Of a stretch of 52,228 bases of DNA, positions 22,896 to 32,409 are shown piece by piece. The notes beneath the pieces were generated by a model. The model had not been told where the DNA came from, did no database searches, and was given only the letters and a program-made list of their open reading frames with translations. Every line of letters starts with the position of its first letter. The first letter of the stretch is position 1. A program made the position numbers and the translations under genes. This stretch comes from Beverwykella pulmonaria (Eukaryota > Ascomycota > Dothideomycetes > Pleosporales > Melanommataceae): assembly GCA_001599595.1 (NCBI GenBank), contig BCHH01000008.1, positions 1-52,228 of the forward strand, written 5' to 3'.

Positions 22896-23990
22896 TTAGT
22901 AATTATCCCACATGCTCTCTGCTACTTGCTCCCTCTTCTTATTTATGCTAACCTCTAACAGAGCTGCGTTACGCCTACGCTCCTCCTCCTGTTGCGCCTT
23001 ATTAATTGCCTTGCGTTTGTACGCTCCTAGCTTATCAAAATCCTCCTCTACAGCGTACACTAAGTTAATAAGGTTATAAACAGCTACTAGGCTATACACA
23101 AGCTTCATCTGCGTCTTAATATCAAACTTATAAGCTCTATCAAAGATCCTCTAGCAACGCTTGAAGATGCCAAACGTACGCTCAACAACGTTACGCAGGC
23201 TGCTATGGCAATAGTTGAACAACTCTTTAGCTGTCCGTGCGTCTCTGCCAACCTCTTGGATCTCTCACAGGTAATACTATACACCTCTATACAGCGTGAG
23301 CAAATTAGAGCTATTTGTATAGCCTGCGTCAGCAACATAATATTTGCCTAGCAGCGCGTAAAAGCCCTTTGTGTAGGCGTCCCTTAACACCTTGCTGTTG
23401 TGTGCGCTGCCCTCCCAGCCAGCTAACATATATAGGAAGTTTATATTGAAGTTAACAGCAGCAAGGAAGTTCTAGCTTAAATCCCTATACTAATTGTAAT
23501 ACCTTTTGTGCGCCAAAGCTAGCACATATATAGGTATATAAGTGCTGTTAATTGCGCCTACACAGTCCTTAAAGTACAGCCAGCGCTTCTTGCTGCCCCT
23601 AATATGCTTAGAAACCTTAGCTAAAGGGCCTTTAACAACGTCCTTATACAACTATAACAGCGCGTCCAAAACTTTGTAAAAGTTGCAACTTATTATCTCT
23701 ATTAAATGGCCAGCTCTACAACAACAATTACGCTAGGACGCCCTATTTAAACAAATGTACAAAAATGTAAGGACCTTCTCCTCAATTATCACCTTGCTGT
23801 TGCTTACTAGCTCTTTCTCCTTTAGGTACTGTATAAGCTTGTCCCACACCTCTGGCTGCAATCAAGTCTCTTTAAAAAGCTGTATAGGGTTGCTTATACA
23901 GTCCACAAGCTACGCCAGCCCCCTCTCGCGATTGTTCTCCTGCTTATTTACACTAATTAAGCAAGATTTAGTATTATAGTACTGGTTCAA
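22896..23990 (-). pseudogene. Harbinger transposase (DDE_Tnp_4), pseudogene
   Basis: Read leftward from about 23990. Visible: an N-terminal helix-turn-helix-like part (EEKVLTFLYICLNRAS), the first DDE block as FKDCVGAINSTYIPIYV where the family has a catalytic Asp (here Asn), then MLAGWEGSAHNSKVLRDA (family: His-Asp-Ser; here Asn), YYVADAGYTNSSNLL with its Asp kept, and LFNYCHSSLRNVVERTFGI with the Glu of the triad. The end is a charged helix finishing WDNY before the stop at 22896-22898. Several TAG/TAA stops interrupt the frame. The Asp-to-Asn changes are G-to-A on the coding strand, as RIP produces, so the element cannot move itself. Confidence 0.85.
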
Positions 23991-24083
23991 CAAAGCGTGG
24001 ACGCTGGCGAGAGCACCTACAGCGGCACAGCCCGCAGCAGCCTTTTAAGGATCCATTGCAAATCAAGACACGTGATGTCTCCA

Positions 24084-24120
24084 ATAGCAAAAAACACCTC
24101 TGGAGGTGTTTTTCGCTATC
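24084..24120. repeat. 37-bp near-perfect palindrome
   Basis: ATAGC, a short A-run and ACACCTC are followed, after two bases, by GAGGTGT, a T-run and GCTAT. It would form a stem of about 11 bp plus a 5-bp base. It lies inside the Harbinger element about 190 bp from its right end, and might act as a terminator or subterminal structure; no function is shown. Confidence 0.7.
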
Positions 24121-24614
24121 AGAGACGCAGGAGGTTGCATGAGGTCTGTGGCAGAGCTAGACAAGGGTTAAGATTACGTGGCGCTTGAATACGAATCGGA
24201 CGCCGATTACCAAACGGAACGGACACAATATACCAAACACGGCTCCGATTACGCTCCGTTTCGGTACTGAAACGGAAACGGAGCCTGAATCGGAGACAAC
24301 CAGGCAGGGCCTTAGCATGCATGGTTCGTGCATCAGGTGTCTGGTTCGTGCGCGGGCCGAGCCCGGTTGGGGCTCGGTTGAGCGTTTCAGGTTAGGTCGG
24401 CTAGTTGCCGAGCTTGTCGTTCGGAGAGTACTGTGAGTAACAGTACTGTGAGTCAGAGTACAGTGATGTGCGCAATGGGTATTAGTCGGTATTGTGCGCA
24501 ATGTTAGGTGTGTGAAGTACTGTGCTGCAGAGTACAGTACTTGTCGGGACCGTCGTTCGGGACCGTCATTCAGGACCGTCGTTCAGGATTGGTGTCGCCG
24601 TGGTTACCGTGACA

Positions 24615-25223
24615 CTATTATACCTACTAAATTACTAGTAATTTAGTTTAGTATAAAATCTTACAGTGTTGCACTTCTTGTTCTTAGAAAATACAGTACT
24701 GGCACTTCTTTAAGCCTAGACGCTTAAAACTGTATTGTATGGCCATGCCACGCGCGAACGCGTGGCAGGACTAAAGGCAAATAACCTAATAACCTAAAAG
24801 GCCAAGGCAGAAGCACTAGGGGGCGAGCGGAGTGGCATATTTGTGTGTGTGTATGTGTGTGTTTGTGAAGCTACAACACAGGTCAACAATATTTGTGAGG
24901 GTTTTCGTAAGTAGGAAGCTTGAATGTAGGTGTACGATTGTATTGAGACGAATCCTTGAGGATGACTCAGGATCGTCGAGAAGACTATATACTCCTGCGC
25001 GGTCACGTGATCTCTGGAGAACCCGTGACTGGCCCGTGGCTGGCCCGTGGCCTGCCCGAGGGCCTTCCGGGGCTGGCGATGTATAATATCGTCACAATAT
25101 TAAACTAACAACAATAGAAATCAGACAAAATAATACGTACGCAAGAGAAATGTGTGATGGATTAAGCAAGAAAAGAAATAGGAAGGCAGGATTTGTTAAG
25201 ATACTGGTGAAAAACAGTGGTTG
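24615..25223. other. Intergenic between LTR relic and Gypsy element
   Basis: No gene. It holds a TG-rich microsatellite (24841-24866) and a perfect hairpin with an 8-bp stem, GCCACGCG-CGAA-CGCGTGGC, near 24753. The right part contains repeats of TGGCCCGTGGC. It may be old transposon sequence but no ends were found. Confidence 0.4.
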
Positions 25224-25726
25224 TGTCACGAGAGGCTATCGGTAGCAGAGGATAAAGGTTCAATTAAATATCGGATACTACGGATACAATCTCAGGTGCG
25301 ATAAATTATCATACAAGACGTTGCGTAAGGAGCTCGACCAGAGGTCCTTCGAGGTTCAATAAATACTCAGTCTGGTTCGTGCGTTAGGGGTCTGGTTCGT
25401 GCGCGGGCTGAGCCCGGTTGGGACTCGGTTCAGTATTTCAGGTTAGATCGGGTCGGCTAGTTGCCGACCTCGTTGAACTGTGAGTCGCAGTACAGTGCCA
25501 ACGGTCGTCACCGTCGGTGTACTGTGAGTCAGAATGGGATGATGTGCGCAACGGGTATTAGTCGGTATTGTGCGCGAGTTCGGGTGTGTGAAGTACTGTG
25601 CTGCGGAGTACAGTACTTGTCAGGACCGTCGTTCAGGACTGTTGTTTGGGACCGTCGTTCGGGACCGTCGTTTGGTATTGTTTGGGACCGTTGTTTGGAA
25701 TTGGTGTCGCGGTGGTTACTGTGACA
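25224..25726 (-). repeat. Gypsy A 3' LTR
   Basis: 503 bp, TG...CA ends, preceded on the minus strand by the polypurine tract (25729-25737 region read as AAGAGGGGGGTAC). It shares its last two hundred bases, with repeated GGACCGTCGTTC motifs, with the LTR relic ending at 24614. Confidence 0.92.
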
Positions 25727-27078
25727 GTACCCCCCTCTTAGATTTAAGCAAATTGCGAGGGTGGTTTAGGGCAGGTTCAAGGCAGGTTTGGGTATGCTTG
25801 GGTATTTCTTGTAGAACAGTAAGACAGCCTTAGTGTCTTTCATCTCTGTTGCAGGTTCCCAGCTTGGTTTATTATATCCAGTCCATTGGACTAGGTATTT
25901 ATGGTATTGGCGTTGACGGTTGTAGCGGAGTTCCTTGACGCTGTTGACAGTCTATTTAGTTTCACCTTCAACCTCTATAGGTTTAGGTGGCGGGTTTTGT
26001 TGGCTGGGCAGGTAATCAGATTTAGGTGCCGCGGGTTAGAGTAATAACACATGAAAGACGGGGTGTATTTTTATAGTTTTAGGTAGTTTGAGGTGGTAGG
26101 CGTGCGAGCCAACTGGCCTTAAGATTGGGTATAGGCTAAGGTTCTTCTAGTCTAATTTCTTTGACTTGCGCTTGGTTTGGATGTTTTGGGCGTTTAGCCA
26201 GACTTTATTACCTACCTTATAGTTAGGTGCAGGTGATTAGTTTCAGTTTGCATACTCTTGTTAATATGCTTGTGCCCACAGGAGTTCCTCTTGCACAAAT
26301 TTCTAGAGCTCCTTTATATTGTCAACAAAGTGGTTCGCGGCTTCCACTTGGGTAGCTTGGAAGCGATGCTTATTAATCTTAGAGGAAGGCTCAAATCCTA
26401 TTTGTAGGTGCTGTCTGTATGTGGCTAGGAACAGTGATACTTGTGTTGATTTGGAAGTTGTGTTGTTGGCTTCAAATTCTGCAGCAGGTAGCCATCTTAC
26501 CTAGTTGTCTTGTCTGTAGTTTGTAAACGCACGTAGGACTTGTTCTATTACCGTGTTAGCGTTCTTAGTCTGTCTATTAGTCTTGGGATAGAAAGCAGAT
26601 AACAATAGGGGATTAATTTGGAGTAGCTAACAGAGTTTGGTCCAGAATGCGGAGACAAACTGCGTCCCTCTGTCTAAGATGATTGTGTTGGGAAGGCCAT
26701 GTAGTTTCCACATGTGTTAGTAGAACAGGTTGGCTACGTTGGGAGCTTGGATACTAGCACACGGAATTAGGTGTTGATACTTGGTCAAGTGATTGACCAC
26801 CACTATAATGTTTGTGCAGCCTTCAGATTTAGGTAGTTTAGTAACAAAGTTGACAGAGATGTGTCGCCATCTCAGTTCAGGCACTGGTAGTGGTTTTAGC
26901 AGGCCATGTCGTTTCTCGCGGGAGGCTTTTGACTGTCGGCATGTGTGGCAACAGCGTTGTAATCCGTACGTATACCGTACATCCGTAGAAGTTGAAGAAC
27001 CTGTACGGGTCAATTACGCTGTACGTACGTACGGAAACTGTAGGGTGAATTGAACTTACGGATCCAAATCTCCCCCTC
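25527..27078. repeat. Copy 1 of 1,552-bp repeat at the gap
   Basis: Matches 27914-29465 at a constant offset of 2,387 with no difference noticed by eye. It starts inside the LTR, includes the pol 3' end and the first 127 bases of the hAT element, and stops where the N run begins. Because an unrelated hAT end is included at both places, this looks like one locus written twice. Confidence 0.9.
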
Positions 27079-27913
27079 NNNNNNNNNNNNNNNNNNNNNN
27101 NNNNNNNNNNNNNNNNNNNNNNNNNNNNNNNNNNNNNNNNNNNNNNNNNNNNNNNNNNNNNNNNNNNNNNNNNNNNNNNNNNNNNNNNNNNNNNNNNNNN
27201 NNNNNNNNNNNNNNNNNNNNNNNNNNNNNNNNNNNNNNNNNNNNNNNNNNNNNNNNNNNNNNNNNNNNNNNNNNNNNNNNNNNNNNNNNNNNNNNNNNNN
27301 NNNNNNNNNNNNNNNNNNNNNNNNNNNNNNNNNNNNNNNNNNNNNNNNNNNNNNNNNNNNNNNNNNNNNNNNNNNNNNNNNNNNNNNNNNNNNNNNNNNN
27401 NNNNNNNNNNNNNNNNNNNNNNNNNNNNNNNNNNNNNNNNNNNNNNNNNNNNNNNNNNNNNNNNNNNNNNNNNNNNNNNNNNNNNNNNNNNNNNNNNNNN
27501 NNNNNNNNNNNNNNNNNNNNNNNNNNNNNNNNNNNNNNNNNNNNNNNNNNNNNNNNNNNNNNNNNNNNNNNNNNNNNNNNNNNNNNNNNNNNNNNNNNNN
27601 NNNNNNNNNNNNNNNNNNNNNNNNNNNNNNNNNNNNNNNNNNNNNNNNNNNNNNNNNNNNNNNNNNNNNNNNNNNNNNNNNNNNNNNNNNNNNNNNNNNN
27701 NNNNNNNNNNNNNNNNNNNNNNNNNNNNNNNNNNNNNNNNNNNNNNNNNNNNNNNNNNNNNNNNNNNNNNNNNNNNNNNNNNNNNNNNNNNNNNNNNNNN
27801 NNNNNNNNNNNNNNNNNNNNNNNNNNNNNNNNNNNNNNNNNNNNNNNNNNNNNNNNNNNNNNNNNNNNNNNNNNNNNNNNNNNNNNNNNNNNNNNNNNNN
27901 NNNNNNNNNNNNN
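27079..27913. other. Assembly gap, 835 Ns
   Basis: Unknown bases. Translations running through it are meaningless. Both sides carry the same 1,552 bases, so the true distance may be negative, that is, two overlapping contigs not merged. Confidence 0.97.
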
Positions 27914-29465
27914 AGTCAGAATGGGATGATGTGCGCAACGGGTATTAGTCGGTATTGTGCGCGAGTTCGGGTGTGTGAAGTACTGTGCTGCGGAGTACAG
28001 TACTTGTCAGGACCGTCGTTCAGGACTGTTGTTTGGGACCGTCGTTCGGGACCGTCGTTTGGTATTGTTTGGGACCGTTGTTTGGAATTGGTGTCGCGGT
28101 GGTTACTGTGACAGTACCCCCCTCTTAGATTTAAGCAAATTGCGAGGGTGGTTTAGGGCAGGTTCAAGGCAGGTTTGGGTATGCTTGGGTATTTCTTGTA
28201 GAACAGTAAGACAGCCTTAGTGTCTTTCATCTCTGTTGCAGGTTCCCAGCTTGGTTTATTATATCCAGTCCATTGGACTAGGTATTTATGGTATTGGCGT
28301 TGACGGTTGTAGCGGAGTTCCTTGACGCTGTTGACAGTCTATTTAGTTTCACCTTCAACCTCTATAGGTTTAGGTGGCGGGTTTTGTTGGCTGGGCAGGT
28401 AATCAGATTTAGGTGCCGCGGGTTAGAGTAATAACACATGAAAGACGGGGTGTATTTTTATAGTTTTAGGTAGTTTGAGGTGGTAGGCGTGCGAGCCAAC
28501 TGGCCTTAAGATTGGGTATAGGCTAAGGTTCTTCTAGTCTAATTTCTTTGACTTGCGCTTGGTTTGGATGTTTTGGGCGTTTAGCCAGACTTTATTACCT
28601 ACCTTATAGTTAGGTGCAGGTGATTAGTTTCAGTTTGCATACTCTTGTTAATATGCTTGTGCCCACAGGAGTTCCTCTTGCACAAATTTCTAGAGCTCCT
28701 TTATATTGTCAACAAAGTGGTTCGCGGCTTCCACTTGGGTAGCTTGGAAGCGATGCTTATTAATCTTAGAGGAAGGCTCAAATCCTATTTGTAGGTGCTG
28801 TCTGTATGTGGCTAGGAACAGTGATACTTGTGTTGATTTGGAAGTTGTGTTGTTGGCTTCAAATTCTGCAGCAGGTAGCCATCTTACCTAGTTGTCTTGT
28901 CTGTAGTTTGTAAACGCACGTAGGACTTGTTCTATTACCGTGTTAGCGTTCTTAGTCTGTCTATTAGTCTTGGGATAGAAAGCAGATAACAATAGGGGAT
29001 TAATTTGGAGTAGCTAACAGAGTTTGGTCCAGAATGCGGAGACAAACTGCGTCCCTCTGTCTAAGATGATTGTGTTGGGAAGGCCATGTAGTTTCCACAT
29101 GTGTTAGTAGAACAGGTTGGCTACGTTGGGAGCTTGGATACTAGCACACGGAATTAGGTGTTGATACTTGGTCAAGTGATTGACCACCACTATAATGTTT
29201 GTGCAGCCTTCAGATTTAGGTAGTTTAGTAACAAAGTTGACAGAGATGTGTCGCCATCTCAGTTCAGGCACTGGTAGTGGTTTTAGCAGGCCATGTCGTT
29301 TCTCGCGGGAGGCTTTTGACTGTCGGCATGTGTGGCAACAGCGTTGTAATCCGTACGTATACCGTACATCCGTAGAAGTTGAAGAACCTGTACGGGTCAA
29401 TTACGCTGTACGTACGTACGGAAACTGTAGGGTGAATTGAACTTACGGATCCAAATCTCCCCCTC
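27914..29465. repeat. Copy 2 of 1,552-bp repeat at the gap
   Basis: Same sequence as 25527-27078; here it continues on the right into the complete hAT element, while copy 1 continues on the left into the complete LTR. Confidence 0.9.
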
Positions 29466-32409
29466 GATACGTACGTACGGAGACCGCCGTATATGCCGTA
29501 TATGGGTGATTTATATAGGTTCTTGGCGTGAAATGTATATGCTGAGGTTGATAAGATGACTCGCCACGGCTCTGTTTTGTAGCCAGTTTTTCTGTAGCTG
29601 TAGTGCTTCAATCGTAGCTCCACCTAGGCGATTTCTATTGTCAGTAACGGTCCTCCTAGCTCTACTAAACGCCCTCTTGCAGTTACATAAAGTTAATAGG
29701 ATAGAGAGGTAGTCCAACGCCATGCAGTAAAGTGTTGGGTAACGTTGCTAGCCCACTTTATCCTACTATTGTATTAGGTTGTTGAGCAGCTTGTTGTCCA
29801 AGTTGTTGAAACGCAAGAGATTGTTGTTGTGGCTAGCGTAGTACTCCTCCAACTTATTTGACGCCTTAAAGCGTTTTGCCCTCCCTTTTGTGCCTATTAT
29901 ATAGTAAAGATTAACGTTAAGAGATTACTTGTAACAACTATTAAAGCTTGAGCCCTTAGGGACCTTCTAGTGTGGAATTTCCTGCAATTGCTCCTTAATC
30001 TTATTATTCTCTTCCTCTTCTGCAATAAGCTCAACGTAGTCCTTAAAGGTTGCTTTTACGTCTTTTTTAACTCTTGTATAGTAATCCTTATTATTCTTCT
30101 AGGTTTGTTTAAACTAGGCAATCTAAAGTTAAGGGTTCAACACAGTAGCTACTAAGTATAGGGATAGCTTAGAGTCAAAGATTACTTTAGTCTAATAGCT
30201 GTTGAGCTTCTTAAAACCTTAATTAACAGCTAACTTAAGGAAGCTGTTTAGGTGTTAAACAAGGCGCGCCTTTTACTTATAAAGCTCCTTGTCAAGTATA
30301 TTAAGATTAACAATTATTTGCTAGAGAGAGCTAAAGCCTAATTTGCTAGTATTGCCTTTAAGTCTTTTAGTTATCTTATAAAATAGTTGTAGGAAGTTAG
30401 CCAAGAGCTTCACCTTATCCTAGTTATCTAGCGTTAAGGAGTTAAGCTTTGCGTTAAATCTATCCTCCTTATTGTTGTTATTGTCTCCTACTTCCAGCCT
30501 CTTTTTCTTAGGTGCAATAGCTCTCTATTAACGCAGCCACTTGTTAATTGTTTCCTGTAACTCCTAACAGCAGAGGAGCATTAAATAGATAGAGTGCCAC
30601 CTTACGCTGCTATCCTTAAGTAAAGTAAGAGTTGCAAAGCTAATAATATCTTTATAGTGTTTTGTTTGTATCTCTATAAAGAGCTCTTGTTGTTTAGTAG
30701 AGACGTTAATTGCGTTAACAAGGTTGTGTAGTCAGCTAATAACCCCGCGCGTTTAGAAGATAGAGAACTGTTTTTTAGGAGGAGTGTTAGCTAACATAGC
30801 TTCAAACTTTGTAACGCCATCTCTATATATAATTGCCTTAACAACAAGGTTTATAATGTGCCTAGCGCAGCAGATCTAATTCTCTTAAGAGAGCTCTATC
30901 CTAAGTTCTCTGTTAATTACCTTAATAAAGGTGGAGTTATTATTGCTTGCATTGTTGCCTACAAAAAATTTAAACTTTAATACTGCATTATATTTAACAA
31001 GGACTTCCCCAACAATTATAGCCTAGTTCTTACTAGTATAATCTCCCTACAGGTTTTAGAAGGCAATAAGGATATTACAGTGCTTTTTTTAGGCGTCTGT
31101 GAGTTAATTTTAGGTTAGTTTTAAGTGTTGTAGCAGAATTAGAAGTTGAGGCTAAAGTGCAAAGATTTTAGTAATTTTTGCCACCCACGCACAGGCTACA
31201 TACTAACAAAATAAGCAACCACACCTAGAAAACTAAGGTAATTTGGGGAAGTCTAGATATTAACACTTAACGCAATTGTACTACTTGCAGCGCGTAGTAA
31301 ATCCTTAATCTCTCTCTTGCGCGTGTTAAGCCCCCTTATAATATAATCTCTAAGTGTTATGTAGTTCCTAGGTAGAGCGTTGAGCAATTGAGGTTGATTC
31401 TATGTAAGTAACCCTCTTGTTTCTAGTAACGTTGCCTAATACAACAATATATTGTGAGAAATAATCTAATTAATGTACGCCTTTAACAGCTTATCTTCCT
31501 GCTAGGGTGACTGCAAGAAGGCGTTATTTGCTCCTGCTGCTACTTTAGCAGCTTCCTAAGGATTGTTTAGTTTTAGGAGCTTAAGTATAAGGCTAGTAGA
31601 GATGGAAATTTAGTAAGATTTCTAGAGGTGTGTACTAATATAATGCGTAGAATCTAAGTACTTTGCACAGTTGCGCTTCCCTTGCTTATAACACAACTTG
31701 CAGAGCCAAACACGCCTATACAACCTACTAGGCTCTTAGTACAACAAATCTGCGCTGTAATTATATATCCCTAAGCGTTTAGAGCTGCCCTGCAAGTACT
31801 ACTTGTTCACAACTCTCTATCTAATGCAGTCCTTTAACAGGCGTGTTAAACCCTTCTAAATCTAATCCTACCTTACAGGGAAACAAATACTAAGATTTAT
31901 TAACTTAGGAGTCTCCTTTAGGTAGTTATGTGATAGAGAATATGCAGGAGCTGATACAACAGATGAAGGCGTGCCTTCACAGGAGGTAGGTGTTGATGAT
32001 ACTGGTGATAAAGGAACAGGCTGTTTCCCAAGGCGTTTCAAAGCCGCTGCGTGGTAAGGCAACGCGCTGCTTGCAGAAGAAGAGGAGGCTTGAGAAGCCT
32101 AGGATTGACGCGTAGAGCGTACAAAGTTATCCATTGCAACAACAACGACGGCAATATAGATGGGTGTTGATACATCACTAGTTTGTTGATAAAAATTGGC
32201 CGTGCGAGATACCCTGCTAACTACAATAGGACTACTTCAAAAACAAAGCTCCTACAACACCAAAATATCCTCCGTATAGGCCGTATACGCGTAAAACTGC
32301 AGACTCACGTACGGTACGGTCAAACAAAATCGCTCTTACGTACGTACGACGTACGGCACTATTACGGTGCCGTAAACTACGACCGTACTACGTACTGATT
32401 ACAACGCTG
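29339..32409 (-). mobile_element. hAT transposon inserted in Gypsy integrase
   Basis: Ends are inverted copies of CAGCGTTGTAATC followed by a mismatch and GTACGTA. The flanking octamer TGTGGCAA is present at 29331-29338 and 32410-32417, the 8-bp hAT target duplication. Removing the element and one octamer restores an open integrase zinc-binding stretch (SCCHTCRQSK). Length 3,071 bp. Subterminal regions are dense in TACGTACG and CCGTA motifs, a common site of hAT transposase binding. A single degraded transposase gene fills the interior. Confidence 0.95.
29511..32134 (-). pseudogene. hAT transposase, pseudogene
   Basis: Begins MDNFVRSTRQS at 32134 with a Ser-rich stretch. A BED-type zinc finger follows near 31700: VWLCKLCYKQGKRNCAKYL and then HYISTHL, giving C-x2-C and H-x4-H. 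The catalytic core near 30940 reads FVGNNASNNNSTF; hAT transposases have Asp at the first Asn of NNASNN. The CxxH block is visible as CCARHIINLVVKAI. The C-terminal dimerisation domain (about 29720-29560) reads LSILLTLCNCKRAFSRARRT then DNRNRLGGATIEALQL. Many stops interrupt the frame, mostly TAG/TAA at expected Gln or Trp. RIP-type loss of the catalytic Asp means it is dead. Confidence 0.87.

Larger units (their letters stand above)
20801..24311. mobile_element. PIF/Harbinger DNA transposon, RIP-degraded
   Basis: Terminal inverted repeats begin GGCCCTGCCTGGTTGTC at both ends and are followed by CCGTTTCCGTTTC-type repeats. The element is flanked by TTA on each side (20798-20800, 24312-24314), the 3-bp target duplication of PIF/Harbinger. 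It carries the two genes expected of the superfamily: a Myb/SANT-like protein (plus strand) and a DDE_Tnp_4 transposase (minus strand), both full of stops. A solo LTR (22264-22850) is nested between the two genes. Length is 3,511 bp including the nested LTR, about 2.9 kb without it. Confidence 0.93.
20786..24614 (-). mobile_element. LTR family A relic split by the Harbinger element
   Basis: Bases 20786-20800 (TTGAATAAATAC and flank) and 24315-24614 (from CATGGTTCGTGCATCAGG to GGTTACCGTGACA) together match the last two thirds of the 503-bp LTR at 25224-25726. The Harbinger element sits between them at a duplicated TTA. The left third is missing, cut off at the junction with the family B LTR. 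Orientation is given as for the complete family A element. Confidence 0.75.

Noticed and set aside
26877..28111. Long frames on both strands across the gap
   Set aside because: They consist mainly of Ns and are artefacts of the assembly gap.
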